From: Sphingobacteriales bacterium
GTDB taxonomy: Bacteria > Bacteroidota > Bacteroidia > Sphingobacteriales > Sphingobacteriaceae
DNA length: 64,000 nt
Assembly (NCBI GenBank): GCA_028288165.1
Contig: JAQBOG010000033.1
Span: 186,001 to 250,000 of the forward strand
Reading direction: 5' to 3'
Shown here: positions 54,703-64,000 of the stretch, piece by piece
How positions within the stretch are numbered: position 1 is the stretch's first letter
How the letters are laid out: the number at the start of each line of letters is the position of its first letter
Made by a program: the position numbers and the translations under genes
The notes under the pieces: generated by a model
What the model saw: only the letters and a program-made list of their open reading frames with translations
Databases searched by the model: none
Told to the model about the DNA's origin: nothing

Positions 54703-55477
54703 AACACAACGAATAAAAATAATTATTGCTGATGATGAACCTGCAGCCCGCTCTTCAATAGCATCATTACTTTCCAATCAGCCTGATATCTCAATTGTAG
54801 CCACTTGCACAAATGGCAATGAAACTGTTAAAGCTATCACCGAGTTAGATCCTGATCTTGTTTTTCTGGATATCCAAATGCCTGATAAAAATGGCTTTGA
54901 GGTATTGGTAGCATTAGAGCATTCAAAAATGCCGATTTTTATTTTTGTAACTGCTTATGAACAATATGCATTAAAGGCATTTGAAAAATCTGCAGTTGAT
55001 TACTTACTCAAGCCATATGATGATGATCGTTTTTATCAAAGCCTTGCCAAAGCAAAAAGATATATCACAGGGTCAAGAGTAATAAATGAAATTAATCCGG
55101 CAAAGAAATTACTGGCTGAAATACTTCCATCTAAACCTCTATCTTTTAGTAAAAAAATACCTGTTAAAACCAATGGGCGTATCACCTTCATCTCTGTTGA
55201 TAGCATTATTTTTCTTGAAAGTGAAGGCAACTTTACCAAGATCCATACGGCAACTGAAAGTAAATTAGCAAGCAACTCTTTCAAGCAAATGCAAACCATA
55301 CTTGATCCGGAAATTTTTGTCAGGATACATAAATCATACATCATAAACCTTGAATTCTTAGAAGCCATTGAGCCCTATTTTCACGGCGATTATTATATTT
55401 TTTTAAAGAACGGGCTGAAATTAAAGCTGAGCAGGAATTATAAAAAATCAATAGAACACCTCCTAAATCCTTTTTAA
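54695..55477 (+). CDS. LytTR-family response regulator
   Basis: A 260-residue regulator. The receiver has IADDEPAARS, phospho-acceptor Asp59 in VFLDIQMPD and the lysine in LLKPYDDDRF. A LytTR DNA-binding domain follows (FVRIHKSYIINLEFLEAIEP). It is translationally coupled to the kinase upstream. The beta-propeller gene starts 133 bp downstream in the same direction and may be a target or partner. Confidence 0.92.
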   Translation: MNETQRIKIIIADDEPAARSSIASLLSNQPDISIVATCTNGNETVKAITELDPDLVFLDIQMPDKNGFEVLVALEHSKMPIFIFVTAYEQYALKAFEKSAVDYLLKPYDDDRFYQSLAKAKRYITGSRVINEINPAKKLLAEILPSKPLSFSKKIPVKTNGRITFISVDSIIFLESEGNFTKIHTATESKLASNSFKQMQTILDPEIFVRIHKSYIINLEFLEAIEPYFHGDYYIFLKNGLKLKLSRNYKKSIEHLLNPF

Positions 55478-55610
55478 TCAAGATTGCCAATCCTTCTCGT
55501 AAGTAAGTTACTCCTGTTATACCCCTTTTAAAGCATGTTATCATTTTCTGATTGCAGAAGGATATTTCATTTCTAATCTTAGCTAAAATTTACATCTAAG
55601 CAAACTAAAA

Positions 55611-56960
55611 ATGAAGAAATACTTTCTTGCCCTCTTAATTATATATTCCAAATCTGCCTTTAGTCAAGCTGATATGTCAGTACCCTGGGCTATGTTTCAT
55701 GCTTGCGAAAAACATTGTGGCATGTATCCATCCAAAGATTACCCCCACTTTGGAAGTACAAAATGGAAATTCAGTACTAAAGGCAAGATTTTTTCTACTC
55801 CAGCTGTATTTGAAGGTGTTGCCTACATCGGTAGCGAAGACAAAAATTTATATGCTGTTGATGTGGCTACCGGTAAAGAGCGCTGGAGATTTACAACTGA
55901 AGGTGCGGTACATTCATCTCCAGCAGTATATAAGGATGTGGTATATTTTGGGAGCTATGATGGCTTTTATTATGCGCTCGACAAAATTACGGGAAAACTA
56001 AAATGGAAGTTTCAGACAGGTGGTGAAAAGCATTTCGGACAGCCTGGTTTATGGGGGATGCAACCTTCTCAACAATTTATGGATGATCCATTTGATTTCT
56101 ATCTTTCATCACCTGTAATCAATATGGATGATAACGACTTAAAGGTATATTTTGGGAGTAGTGACGGTAACTTATATGCCCTGGATGCCGAAAGCGGTAA
56201 ATTAAGCTGGAAATACCAAACCAACGGAATAATTCATACTACCCCAACAATTTATGAAGGAAAAGTATTTATAGGCAGTTGGGATACCTATATGTACGCT
56301 TTGGATGCAAAATCAGGAAAGGAGATATGGAAATTTAAAACGGGTGACCAGCCTGAAGTTCATCAATTAGAAGGTATCCAGGCATCAGCAACAGTAGATG
56401 TTGATGAAAACTCAATCTATTTTGGAGCCAGGGATGCGTACTTCTATGCTTTAGACTTAGCTACCGGAAAACTAAAATGGAAATTCTTTAATGACAATTC
56501 CTGGGTGTTGTCAACTGCTGGGGTTAAAGATGGTTCCGTCTATTTTGGAACTTCAGACCAGTATAATTTAATTAGCCTCGATGCCAAAACAGGAAAACTA
56601 AATTGGAAGTTCAAAGCCAATGGTTATGTATATTCTTCACCAGCCCTGGCCGGTAATACTCTATTCTTTGGAGATTTTACGGGAAAGCTATTTGCTTTAG
56701 ATATGAAATCCGGAATGCCAACTGACGTATTCACTACTAAAAGCAGGAACAAAAATGCAGGTACTGTTTTAAATTCTGATCAATTAGATTTTGCTTATAT
56801 GACTAAAGGCCTTGATCTTTCCTTATATATCACCACCACAGCAGGTATGAATAAATTGTACAGTCTGGGATCCATTCTGTCATCACCAGTTGTAAATAAT
56901 GGTGTAATTTATTTTGGAAGTGCCGATGGAAATTTATATGCGATAAATCTCAAAAACTAG
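55611..56960 (+). CDS. Secreted PQQ-like beta-propeller repeat protein
   Basis: A 449-residue exported protein (signal MKKYFLALLIIYSKSAFSQ). Seven or eight blades carry the repeat LYALDxxTGKxxWKF, for example LYAVDVATGKERWRF and FYALDLATGKLKWKF, as in PQQ-dependent enzymes and BamB-like scaffolds. No catalytic dehydrogenase residues or calcium site were recognised, so it is likely a non-enzymatic binding or assembly protein. It follows the histidine kinase/LytTR pair. Confidence 0.85.
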   Translation: MKKYFLALLIIYSKSAFSQADMSVPWAMFHACEKHCGMYPSKDYPHFGSTKWKFSTKGKIFSTPAVFEGVAYIGSEDKNLYAVDVATGKERWRFTTEGAVHSSPAVYKDVVYFGSYDGFYYALDKITGKLKWKFQTGGEKHFGQPGLWGMQPSQQFMDDPFDFYLSSPVINMDDNDLKVYFGSSDGNLYALDAESGKLSWKYQTNGIIHTTPTIYEGKVFIGSWDTYMYALDAKSGKEIWKFKTGDQPEVHQLEGIQASATVDVDENSIYFGARDAYFYALDLATGKLKWKFFNDNSWVLSTAGVKDGSVYFGTSDQYNLISLDAKTGKLNWKFKANGYVYSSPALAGNTLFFGDFTGKLFALDMKSGMPTDVFTTKSRNKNAGTVLNSDQLDFAYMTKGLDLSLYITTTAGMNKLYSLGSILSSPVVNNGVIYFGSADGNLYAINLKN

Positions 56961-57044
56961 CCAAACAATTTACTTGCTTACGGGTTGCACTTATAACCCC
57001 CATTATTTGGTTTGTGTGATATTGCTGATACACATAAAACATAA

Positions 57045-57075
57045 AAGCCGCTATGCACATGCAAGCGGCTTCTGT
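57045..57075. terminator. Bidirectional terminator between the propeller gene and sdhB
   Basis: AAGCCGCT and AGCGGCTT flank an 11-base loop; a T-rich tract follows on the plus strand and AAGCCGC...TTTTATGTTTTA on the minus strand. It lies between convergent genes. Confidence 0.75.
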
Positions 57076-57100
57076 GTTTTTATTTTTATCTAAAATTTTA

Positions 57101-57868
57101 TTAAACTTCGTCTTCTTTAAACAGCTTTGCTGTAAAATAATCACGGTTCATGCGTGCTATATTCGTAAGAGAAATGCCTACTGGGCATTCTGCTTCACAA
57201 GCACCTGTATTTGTACAACTACCAAATCCTTCTTCATCCATTTGCGCAACCATTGCTTGCACTCTTCTGTAACGCTCGGGCTGCCCCTGTGGCAACAATG
57301 CGAGTTGAGAAACCTTTGCTGAAACAAAAAGCATGGCGGAGGCATTTTTACACGCGGCAACACACGCACCACAACCAATGCAGGTGGCAGAACTAAAAGC
57401 TTCATCAGCAATAACTTTAGGTATTGCAATTTCATTAGCATCTGGTACACCGCCGGTGTTTACAGACACATAACCGCCTGCTCTTTGTATACGCTCAAAG
57501 GCCGATCGGTTGGTAGCTAAATCTTTTATAATTGGGAAAGCAGATGCTCTCCATGGTTCTATCACAACAGTTTGACCATCCTCAAAACTACGCATGTGCA
57601 GTTGGCAAGTCGCAACTCCGTGTTTCGGGCCATGCGGACGACCATTTATATGTAGTGAGCATGAACCGCAAATACCTTCACGGCAATCATGATCAAAATG
57701 AATTGGCTCGTCGCCCTTTTTAACCAAGCCTTCGTTCACTACATCAAGCATTTCTAAAAATGACATATCAGGAGATACATCACCAGCTTTATAAGTCACG
57801 AACTGACCTTTGCTACTTTCGTTTTTCTGACGCCAAACTTTTAACGTCAAATTCATATTTCCACTCAT
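57101..57868 (-). CDS. sdhB: Succinate dehydrogenase/fumarate reductase iron-sulfur subunit
   Basis: A 255-residue subunit that carries three iron-sulfur clusters. The 2Fe-2S ligands are in CREGICGSC plus a distal cysteine (VATCQL), the 4Fe-4S ligands in [11 protein letters not shown], and the 3Fe-4S ligands in [12 protein letters not shown]. It passes electrons from SdhA to the membrane subunit. The gene is last in the sdhC-A-B operon. A 137-bp spacer with a heptamer hairpin separates it from sdhA. Confidence 0.96.
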   Translation of the reverse strand: MSGNMNLTLKVWRQKNESSKGQFVTYKAGDVSPDMSFLEMLDVVNEGLVKKGDEPIHFDHDCREGICGSCSLHINGRPHGPKHGVATCQLHMRSFEDGQTVVIEPWRASAFPIIKDLATNRSAFERIQRAGGYVSVNTGGVPDANEIAIPKVIADEAFSSATCIGCGACVAACKNASAMLFVSAKVSQLALLPQGQPERYRRVQAMVAQMDEEGFGSCTNTGACEAECPVGISLTNIARMNRDYFTAKLFKEDEV

Positions 57869-57874
57869 TGCATT

Positions 57875-58004
57875 GAGATTTGAGATATGAGATTGGAGAT
57901 GTGAGTCCCACGTCCAACCTTTATATCGGTATATTAATTCGTTGATTTCTAAAATCTAGATAACCTGATATGCACTCATATCTCACATCTAGATTCTCAA
58001 ATCT
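57875..58004. repeat. Inverted heptamer tandem repeats between sdhA and sdhB, locus 4
   Basis: Left arm GAGATTT-GAGATAT-GAGATTG-GAGATGT-GAG (57875-57905) and right arm CTCATAT-CTCACAT-CTAGATT-CTCAAAT-CT (57975-58004) are imperfect reverse complements, both with 7-bp period. They could form a long hairpin with a loop of about 69 bases in the sdh transcript. Confidence 0.6.
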
Positions 58005-58005
58005 T

Positions 58006-59940
58006 TTATTTATAACTCCTTTGTGTCAATTTTACGTTTTCGTACACCAGCTCTTCTTTGTGAAGAACCTCTGGTTGGTTATCACCTGCATATTCCCAGG
58101 CAGCTACATAGGCGAAGTTTTCATCATCCCGTAAGGCCTCACCTTCTTCAGTTTGGCTTTCTACCCGGAAGTGCCCACCACATGATTCTTTACGATTCAA
58201 GGCATCATCAACCATTAATTCACCAAGCTCCAAGAAATCCGCCACACGGCCAGCGCCTTCTAAGTTTTGATTAAATTCTTCGTTTATGCCAGATACAATT
58301 GCGTTTTTCCAGAAATCTTCGCGTAAAGCGCTAATCAAACCTTTTGCTTTAATTAAGCCTTCTTCTGTACGAGCCATTCCACAATACTCCCACATAATTA
58401 AGCCTAGCTCACGGTGGTATTCGTTAATGGTTTTAGTACCTTTTAATGAAAGTAATTTGGATATACGATCTTCTACTTCTTTTTTAGTTTGGGCAAAAGC
58501 GGGATGAGAGGTATCAACGGCTTTTGGACCGATAGTGGCCAAATAATCACCGACTGTGTATGGAATCACAAAATAACCATCTGCTAATCCTTGCATCAAC
58601 GCAGATGCACCCAAACGGTTAGCACCATGATCTGAAAAATTAGCTTCACCTAAACAATACAATCCCGGAACCGTAGTTTGCAGATTGTAATCTACCCATA
58701 AACCACCCATTGTATAGTGAACAGCTGGATAAATACGCATTGGTTGCTTGTATGGGTTTTCGTCGGTGATCTGATAATACATATCAAACAGGTTACCATA
58801 TTTAGCACGAACTGCATCTTCACCTAAACGTTTTATCGCATCGGCAAAGTCAAGGAACACAGCGATTCCAGAAGCTCCGACACCTTTACCTGCATCAACT
58901 GCCTCTTTTGCGTTACGAGATGCAACATCACGAGGAACTAAATTTCCGAATGCCGGATATTTACGTTCCAAGAAGTAATCTCTATCTTCCTCTTTAAGAT
59001 CGGTAACTTTTATTTCGCCTTTACGAAGTTTTTGCGCTAATTCTATGGTTTTAGGAGCCCAAACACGGCCATCATTTCTTAACGATTCTGACATTAAAGT
59101 CAGTTTAGATTGATGATCACCACTTACTGGAATACATGTTGGGTGTATTTGAGTAAAACAAGGATTACCAAAATAAGCACCACGTTTATGAGCTTTCCAA
59201 GCAGCGGTTACGTTACAGCCCATTGCGTTGGTTGATAGATAAAACACATTACCATATCCTCCAGTGCATAGTAAAACTGCATGACCAGCGTGGGATTCTA
59301 TTTTACCAGTAACCAAGTCGCGGGTAATGATACCTTGAGCTTTTCCATCAACAGTAACTACATCCATCATTTCATGACGGGTATACATTTCAACTTTACC
59401 GTTATGAATTTGACGGTTTAACGCCGAATACGCACCAAGCAATAATTGTTGTCCGGTTTGACCACGAGCATAAAACGTACGTGATACCTGAGATCCACCG
59501 AATGAACGATTATCTAGTAAACCACCATATTCACGAGCAAATGGCACACCTTGCGCAACACACTGATCGATAATATTTACAGATACTTCCGCTAAACGGT
59601 AAACATTACCTTCACGAGCACGATAATCGCCACCTTTTACGGTATCATAAAATAAACGGTAAACACTGTCACCATCATTTTGATAATTCTTTGCTGCATT
59701 TATACCGCCTTGAGCAGCAATAGAATGGGCTCTGCGAGGACTATCTTGAAAGCAGAATGCCTTAACATTGTAACCCAATTCTGCCAAAGAAGCTGCGGCA
59801 GAAGCTCCAGCTAAACCTGTACCTACCACAATAACCGTATACTTACGTTTATTTGAAGGGTTAACCAGTTTAAGATTGAACTTATGTTTTGACCACTTTT
59901 CGGCTAAAGGGCCTTCTGGAATTTTAGCATCTAACTTCAT
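58006..59940 (-). CDS. sdhA: Succinate dehydrogenase/fumarate reductase flavoprotein subunit
   Basis: A 644-residue FAD subunit that oxidises succinate. The FAD-binding [17 protein letters not shown] and the covalent-flavin region [14 protein letters not shown] are near the N-terminus; [19 protein letters not shown] lies further on. The length fits the Bacteroidota form. It lies about 42 bp after sdhC. The heptamer hairpin begins two bases after its stop codon. Confidence 0.96.
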   Translation of the reverse strand: MKLDAKIPEGPLAEKWSKHKFNLKLVNPSNKRKYTVIVVGTGLAGASAAASLAELGYNVKAFCFQDSPRRAHSIAAQGGINAAKNYQNDGDSVYRLFYDTVKGGDYRAREGNVYRLAEVSVNIIDQCVAQGVPFAREYGGLLDNRSFGGSQVSRTFYARGQTGQQLLLGAYSALNRQIHNGKVEMYTRHEMMDVVTVDGKAQGIITRDLVTGKIESHAGHAVLLCTGGYGNVFYLSTNAMGCNVTAAWKAHKRGAYFGNPCFTQIHPTCIPVSGDHQSKLTLMSESLRNDGRVWAPKTIELAQKLRKGEIKVTDLKEEDRDYFLERKYPAFGNLVPRDVASRNAKEAVDAGKGVGASGIAVFLDFADAIKRLGEDAVRAKYGNLFDMYYQITDENPYKQPMRIYPAVHYTMGGLWVDYNLQTTVPGLYCLGEANFSDHGANRLGASALMQGLADGYFVIPYTVGDYLATIGPKAVDTSHPAFAQTKKEVEDRISKLLSLKGTKTINEYHRELGLIMWEYCGMARTEEGLIKAKGLISALREDFWKNAIVSGINEEFNQNLEGAGRVADFLELGELMVDDALNRKESCGGHFRVESQTEEGEALRDDENFAYVAAWEYAGDNQPEVLHKEELVYENVKLTQRSYK

Positions 59941-59982
59941 TTCAGAACTATATTTTATTCCTGATTAAACAGGAGAATGATA

Positions 59983-60771
59983 TTAATAATTTTTTAACAA
60001 AAAGAATATTGGCATCGCTGCAAATAGAAGTGGTATTAACACTCCGAAAATCCACACACCTAAGAACCGGATTAGCGGAACATATTTTTTGTGATCCCAT
60101 CCGATGGTTTGAAATGCACTTCTAAAACCATGAATTAAGTGGAAAGATAGAGCAACCATTGATAATACATATAAAGCAACGTACCATGGTGTCGTAAATG
60201 CTTTTGCAACTACTTTATAAAGATCTTTAGAAACCACAATTTCCTTTCCTGCTTGCGTATCAACATAATCAGAATGGATTAGTCGTTTCGCATCCCATGG
60301 TAATTCAGATACTTTAATATCCTGAGGATTATCCAAACTGATTTCATACTTAGCATAAGGCAACTCAGCATTATGATATTTCCACCAAAAATCACCCATG
60401 TGGATCACGATGAAAATTAATAGGATAGTTCCTAAGATACCCATGTTTCGGGATGTCCATGGGCTATTAGCATTTCCCGCCTGAACTGCATAGCCAACTG
60501 GGCGAGCCTTTCTATTACCCATAGTTAATATCAGGGCATACAATGCATGCACTATAATTGATGTATACAACAAATAAGATACAACCTTAATTGGTGTAAA
60601 GTGGGTCATTAGATAGGCATACGAATTAAATGCTTGCCCATTATCATCTTTAAATAGCTGAAAGTTTCCAACTAAATGTACAATTAGGAAAGTGCATAAA
60701 AAAAGTCCCGTTAGAGACATGATCAGTTTTTTTCCTAGAGATGATGAGAAAGTTTGTGCGAAATTGCTCAT
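59983..60771 (-). CDS. sdhC: Succinate dehydrogenase cytochrome b subunit (b558 family)
   Basis: A 262-residue single membrane subunit with about five helices and several histidines suited to bind two hemes (FLIVHLVGNFQLF; SIIVHALYALIL; FHLIHGFRSAF). This one-polypeptide anchor, instead of separate SdhC and SdhD, is the b558 type of Bacteroidota and Bacillus. It is the first gene of the sdhCAB operon and links succinate oxidation to menaquinone. Confidence 0.93.
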   Translation of the reverse strand: MSNFAQTFSSSLGKKLIMSLTGLFLCTFLIVHLVGNFQLFKDDNGQAFNSYAYLMTHFTPIKVVSYLLYTSIIVHALYALILTMGNRKARPVGYAVQAGNANSPWTSRNMGILGTILLIFIVIHMGDFWWKYHNAELPYAKYEISLDNPQDIKVSELPWDAKRLIHSDYVDTQAGKEIVVSKDLYKVVAKAFTTPWYVALYVLSMVALSFHLIHGFRSAFQTIGWDHKKYVPLIRFLGVWIFGVLIPLLFAAMPIFFLLKNY

Positions 60772-61331
60772 TACCGTGTTTTTGTTTTTTATTTGAATTG
60801 CAAAAGTATTTTATTTAATACTAAATATTGAACTAGAAAATATTTTTTAAGGTTAATTTGGTTATTTAGAAACAATCTAATTTAGATTTTAGACTGTTTT
60901 ATATTAAATCCATCATAAAATACCCTCTTATTCGTGGGAATTCATCTAAATAATCTGCAAAGAAGTTTATTTTTATCTCTTTTTGCACGAAGAAAGGACG
61001 AAAATTGAATTAAACAAGTCCTAATCACCAAACTCTACTCGGTTTTACAAATCATTCGTTAAAAAAGCACCCGCTATTTGCATATCACTTGTAGAGTTTT
61101 TGAGTTAAGTACTCAAATTACGCAATAATAACCGGAATTTTCACTAAGTCCTGTAGTTTAATATCCATTTTCTTTGATTTCGTTATAAATTCTCTATTCG
61201 TTTTTTTTATAAGATATTTTGAAGAAAAAAACATCGAAATTATTGAAGATTTAAACTAGATAATTAATTTTATCTACTTGTAAAACAGGCGACTAGCGGT
61301 CAGTTATTAAAAACTCAAAATTTACGGCAAT
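60772..61331. other. 560-bp intergenic region upstream of sdhC
   Basis: AT-rich with no convincing gene. It holds the sdh promoter box at 60801-60808 and a small hairpin TTTGAGT-TAAGT-ACTCAAA at 61099-61117. The rest, between the 3' end of the pdeM gene and the promoter, shows nothing recognisable. A small RNA cannot be excluded. Confidence 0.5.
60801..60808 (-). promoter_or_regulatory. Candidate -7 box (TACTTTTG) of the sdh operon
   Basis: Minus-strand TACTTTTG fits TAnnTTTG and lies 30 bp upstream of the sdhC ATG. No clear -33 TTTG was found. The position makes it the best promoter candidate for sdhCAB. Confidence 0.5.
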
Positions 61332-61994
61332 TTATAACGGAATTACTTTGTTTTGAAGCACTCCAAATATAAAATCGGTTTTTTCATGCATAATACACAC
61401 CTTACCAGTAAACCTTCCGAACGCTGGCAGAATCCCTTGCTTATCTCCGAAATAAAAACATGGTAATGTTTCCACCTGCTTCCCTTTGCCCCTTAACGAA
61501 ACTCCCGGATGAATGTGGCCACTTAAAACATACCTATTTTCAAGGGTCAATTTAATGATTTTCAAAGGTTCATGCACTAGCAAGAACGGTTCTATAAATA
61601 ATTCTTGATACAGTTCGAAGTTTAGCTTGATATAAAAATCATCATGAATAATGTCGTGATTGCCACGTATTAGGATCATACGAATGCCTTTAAAAAGATT
61701 TCTCCACAACACAAACCAATCCCAATCATTATTCATATCACTATGAAATAAATCTCCCAAAAAAATGATGGACCTGGGTTTAGTATCATGAATTATGTCA
61801 GAAAGTGCAGCCAAATCTTCTTGCTCCATGGATTTGGGAATAGCGATGCCAGCTTTTCGGAAATGACCCACCTTCCCTAAATGTACATCTGCAACAATCA
61901 ACGCTTGTTCTTCTTCCCAAAAAATTGCTTTTTGAGGCATTAACCTTAACGATTGCTTTAATAGGATATGAGTAGTAACCAGAGTAGAAGCCAT
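61332..61994 (-). CDS. pdeM: PdeM-like ligase-associated metallophosphoesterase
   Basis: A 220-residue calcineurin-type metallophosphoesterase. Metal motifs are IVADVHLGKVGHF, IFLGDLFHSD, IRGNHD and VLSGHIHPG. The overall form matches PdeM, found with DNA-ligase-associated repair genes. Here no ligase, helicase or exonuclease neighbour is present. The ATG at 61994 is chosen over the GTG at 62000. Another small phosphoesterase role is possible. Confidence 0.85.
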   Translation of the reverse strand: MASTLVTTHILLKQSLRLMPQKAIFWEEEQALIVADVHLGKVGHFRKAGIAIPKSMEQEDLAALSDIIHDTKPRSIIFLGDLFHSDMNNDWDWFVLWRNLFKGIRMILIRGNHDIIHDDFYIKLNFELYQELFIEPFLLVHEPLKIIKLTLENRYVLSGHIHPGVSLRGKGKQVETLPCFYFGDKQGILPAFGRFTGKVCIMHEKTDFIFGVLQNKVIPL

Positions 61995-62006
61995 TGCCAC
62001 AAAAAT

Positions 62007-62043
62007 ACAAAAGCCTTCACGGAAAATTCGTGAAGGCTTTTGT
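62007..62043 (-). terminator. Strong terminator hairpin after the HtrA gene
   Basis: ACAAAAGCCTTCACG and CGTGAAGGCTTTTGT form a perfect 15-bp stem with a 7-base loop, directly after the protease stop and before pdeM. Confidence 0.85.
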
Positions 62044-62071
62044 CAAAATATTAATGTTTTTATACTTGCGT

Positions 62072-63571
62072 TTACTTAATCTGGAATTGATATTTCATTT
62101 TTGATCCGTCAGGTGTAATTGCATTTATAGAAGCCAAATTATTTCTGCTCGCACTAAGCGCATCATTCACTTCTTGTCCGTTTTTAACCGGCTGACCATT
62201 CACCGAAACGATTATAGTTCCGATTGGAAGCTCTAATTGATCAAAGAAACCACCAGGGCGAACATTGGTAACAACAACGCCTTGAGAAACATTATGCTTC
62301 TTCTTTTGATCAGCATTTAAAGGAGAAAAAGCTGCTCCTAAGTTTTTAACAGCCTCTGGTTTATTGTTACTTGCCAATTTTAAGCTACTTTCAGGTTTCA
62401 AGGTAACAGACACGGTATTCTCTTTACCATCACGCAAATAACTTAGTTTTAATTTATCGCCAGGGCGTAAACGGCCCACACGCTCTTGCAAGTCAGATGA
62501 AGAAAATATATTAGAACCTTCTACTTTTGTAAGAACATCACCTTTCTTCAAACCAGCAGCCGCAGCACCACCACCTTCAACTACACTATTAACATACAAG
62601 CCGTTTATTTCATTTACGCCTAATTCTTTTGATTGAGCGGCATCCAACTCAGTATAGTTTACTCCAATAAACCCTCTTTTAACAGCACCGAATTCTCTAA
62701 AATCATCTAACACTTTTTTAGCCAAATTAATAGGTATCGCAAAACCGTATCCTTCATAACTACCGCTTTGAGAAGCTATTGCAGCATTAATTCCAATAAG
62801 TTCACCTTTGGTATTCACTAAAGCTCCACCACTATTCCCCCTGTTTATAGCAGCATCCGTTTGAATAAACGATTCGATAGCCGTTCTAGGTTGCGGTTCG
62901 CCTGTTGGGCTTGGTTTTGTTTGACCTAAAATTCCAATACTTCGCCCTTTAGCACTTACAATTCCGGCGGTAACAGTGGTGTTAAGAGCAAATGGATAAC
63001 CAACTGCCAATACCCATTCGCCAATATGAACGTTATCTGAATTACCTAACCTAACAATCGGAAACCCTTTGCCTTCAATTTTAATTAAAGCCAAATCAGT
63101 GTTTGGATCGGTTCCGATAACTTTTGCTTGTAAAGATCGATTGTCTGTTAAGATAACATCTATTTTATCCGCGTTTTCTACCACGTGATTATTCGTAACT
63201 ATGTATCCATCATCGGAAATGATCACGCCAGACCCAGATGCCATAACCGGACCTTGTGATCTGCGACGATTACCAAAAAAATCTTCGAACATATCTCCAA
63301 ATGGATCCTGACCGTCGGACTGAGCAGATTTACCACTATAGGTGGTTTTAATATGCACCACGCCCGGAGTAACCGCAGCTGCAGCTTGTGTAAAATCTAG
63401 CTCTCCAGCAGATGATATGATCTCAGGAGCAGGGTTATTGGTAAAATGAACTTTTTGCTGCTCTTCAAAAGTTAATCCATCATTGTATTTGTTCTCTACC
63501 AACTTATAAGAGCCAATGGCAACTGCACCTCCTAAGCATGCAGTTAAAAATGTAATCCCTATTTTCTTCAT
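62072..63571 (-). CDS. degP: Periplasmic serine protease of the HtrA/DegP family
   Basis: A 499-residue envelope protease and chaperone. The N-terminus (KKIGITFLTACLGGAVAIGS) is a signal or membrane anchor. The triad is in TNNHVVEN (His), TDPNTDLALIKI (Asp) and NRGNSGGALVN (Ser). Two PDZ domains follow, the first beginning near GVNEINGLYVNSVVEGGGAA and the second near VVVTNVRPGGFFDQLE. The ATG at 63571 is preferred to the upstream start of the ORF track. It degrades misfolded envelope proteins. It is divergent from dapF. Confidence 0.95.
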   Translation of the reverse strand: MKKIGITFLTACLGGAVAIGSYKLVENKYNDGLTFEEQQKVHFTNNPAPEIISSAGELDFTQAAAAVTPGVVHIKTTYSGKSAQSDGQDPFGDMFEDFFGNRRRSQGPVMASGSGVIISDDGYIVTNNHVVENADKIDVILTDNRSLQAKVIGTDPNTDLALIKIEGKGFPIVRLGNSDNVHIGEWVLAVGYPFALNTTVTAGIVSAKGRSIGILGQTKPSPTGEPQPRTAIESFIQTDAAINRGNSGGALVNTKGELIGINAAIASQSGSYEGYGFAIPINLAKKVLDDFREFGAVKRGFIGVNYTELDAAQSKELGVNEINGLYVNSVVEGGGAAAAGLKKGDVLTKVEGSNIFSSSDLQERVGRLRPGDKLKLSYLRDGKENTVSVTLKPESSLKLASNNKPEAVKNLGAAFSPLNADQKKKHNVSQGVVVTNVRPGGFFDQLELPIGTIIVSVNGQPVKNGQEVNDALSASRNNLASINAITPDGSKMKYQFQIK

Positions 63572-63887
63572 TGTTATAAATTTAAAATTTAGTGTCATCA
63601 AGTGCGATATAGCAACCTGACATGTACGCTACTAGAACATGATACCAAGATATGCAGGTTCCGGATTCTCCTGACAAATTTTTATGATGATCTAGAACAA
63701 AATTGTTTAGTCAAAATTAATACCAGTTAAACGAATAAAAAATAGCTAAGGTGCCTTCATTCTGTTAAATAATGTTAAAGAGTATAGCTAGGGAGGAAGC
63801 GTTGATTCTTTACAATAGAACCACAGTTATAATTTACTTGATAATGGCTAATTATTAACTTTACCGGCTCAAAGATTTATCTGATCC

Positions 63888-64000
63888 ATGAACATCGAAT
63901 TTCTAAAATATCAAGGTACGGGCAATGACTTTATAATGATTGATAACCGTGATAACTCGCTGAATCATTATCAACCAGAACTTATTAAAAGCTTATGCGA
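63888..64000 (+). CDS. dapF: Diaminopimelate epimerase (5' end only)
   Basis: The first 37 codons read MNIEFLKYQGTGNDFIMIDN, the characteristic N-terminus of DapF, which converts LL- to meso-diaminopimelate for lysine and peptidoglycan synthesis. The cysteine-containing active sites lie beyond the window. It is not in the ORF track because the frame runs off the end. The 316-bp gap to the divergent protease gene shows no other gene. Confidence 0.9.
   Translation, partial: MNIEFLKYQGTGNDFIMIDNRDNSLNHYQPELIKSLC

Noticed and set aside
60772-61331. Possible small RNA gene upstream of sdhC
   Set aside because: Only one short hairpin (61099-61117) is visible and no terminator or known RNA motif; not enough to call.
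63712-63719. TAATTTTG as -7 box for the HtrA gene
   Set aside because: It matches TAnnTTTG but lies 140 bp upstream in AT-rich DNA with no -33 support.

Overview
The window comes from the chromosome of a Bacteroidota bacterium, most likely a Sphingobacteriaceae member close to Pedobacter. The evidence is a full Sus-type starch locus with SusC/SusD homologues, GLPGLI and OMP_b-brl proteins, an ExbB-ExbD-ExbD-TonB cluster with a PstS-like lipoprotein, LytTR/His_kinase pairs, a short NuoG, AT-rich DNA, few Shine-Dalgarno sites and several TAnnTTTG (-7) promoter motifs. No tRNA, rRNA, CRISPR array, phage or insertion sequence was seen.

Layout. 1-12.8 kb (minus strand): a complete 14-gene respiratory complex I operon, nuoA to nuoN, with nuoN cut by the window edge. 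12.9-18.7 kb (minus): a TonB energy-transduction operon, exbB-exbD-exbD-tonB-small membrane protein-PstS-like lipoprotein-TPR protein. 19.1-20.4 kb (minus): a SUI1/YciH factor and a YegS-like lipid kinase. 20.4-27.5 kb (plus): metK behind a sequence that matches the SAM-II riboswitch, an outer-membrane barrel protein with a GLPGLI partner, a NUDIX hydrolase and a PlsC-type acyltransferase. 27.7-31.3 kb (minus): a LytTR two-component pair and a beta-CASP metallohydrolase. 31.7-34.6 kb (plus): an orphan secreted TonB C-terminal domain, then a BlaI/BlaR1-like pair behind a perfect 24-bp palindrome. 34.7-53.4 kb (minus): a starch/maltodextrin locus. 53.6-57.0 kb (plus): a second histidine kinase/LytTR pair and a beta-propeller protein. 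57.1-60.8 kb (minus): sdhC-sdhA-sdhB. 61.3-63.6 kb (minus): PdeM-like phosphoesterase and an HtrA/DegP protease. The window ends in the start of dapF (plus).

How the genes work together. Complex I and succinate dehydrogenase feed electrons to the quinone pool. The proton gradient they help build powers the ExbBD-TonB system, which drives SusC and other outer-membrane transporters. In the starch locus SusC/SusD/SusE and a surface amylase capture and cut starch, periplasmic GH13 enzymes trim it, an SLC45-like carrier imports maltose, and a GH65 phosphorylase with beta-phosphoglucomutase makes glucose plus glucose 6-phosphate. A LacI regulator sits at the head of the locus.

The most interesting non-coding signal is a family of about 105-bp intergenic elements (four copies) with conserved arms around a variable hairpin. 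Next come the SAM-II-like leader of metK, four loci of degenerate heptanucleotide tandem repeats (one forming the 5' end of the pgmB reading frame, one forming a large hairpin between sdhA and sdhB), and a BlaR1-like protease with three tandem plug-like repeats in place of a beta-lactam sensor.
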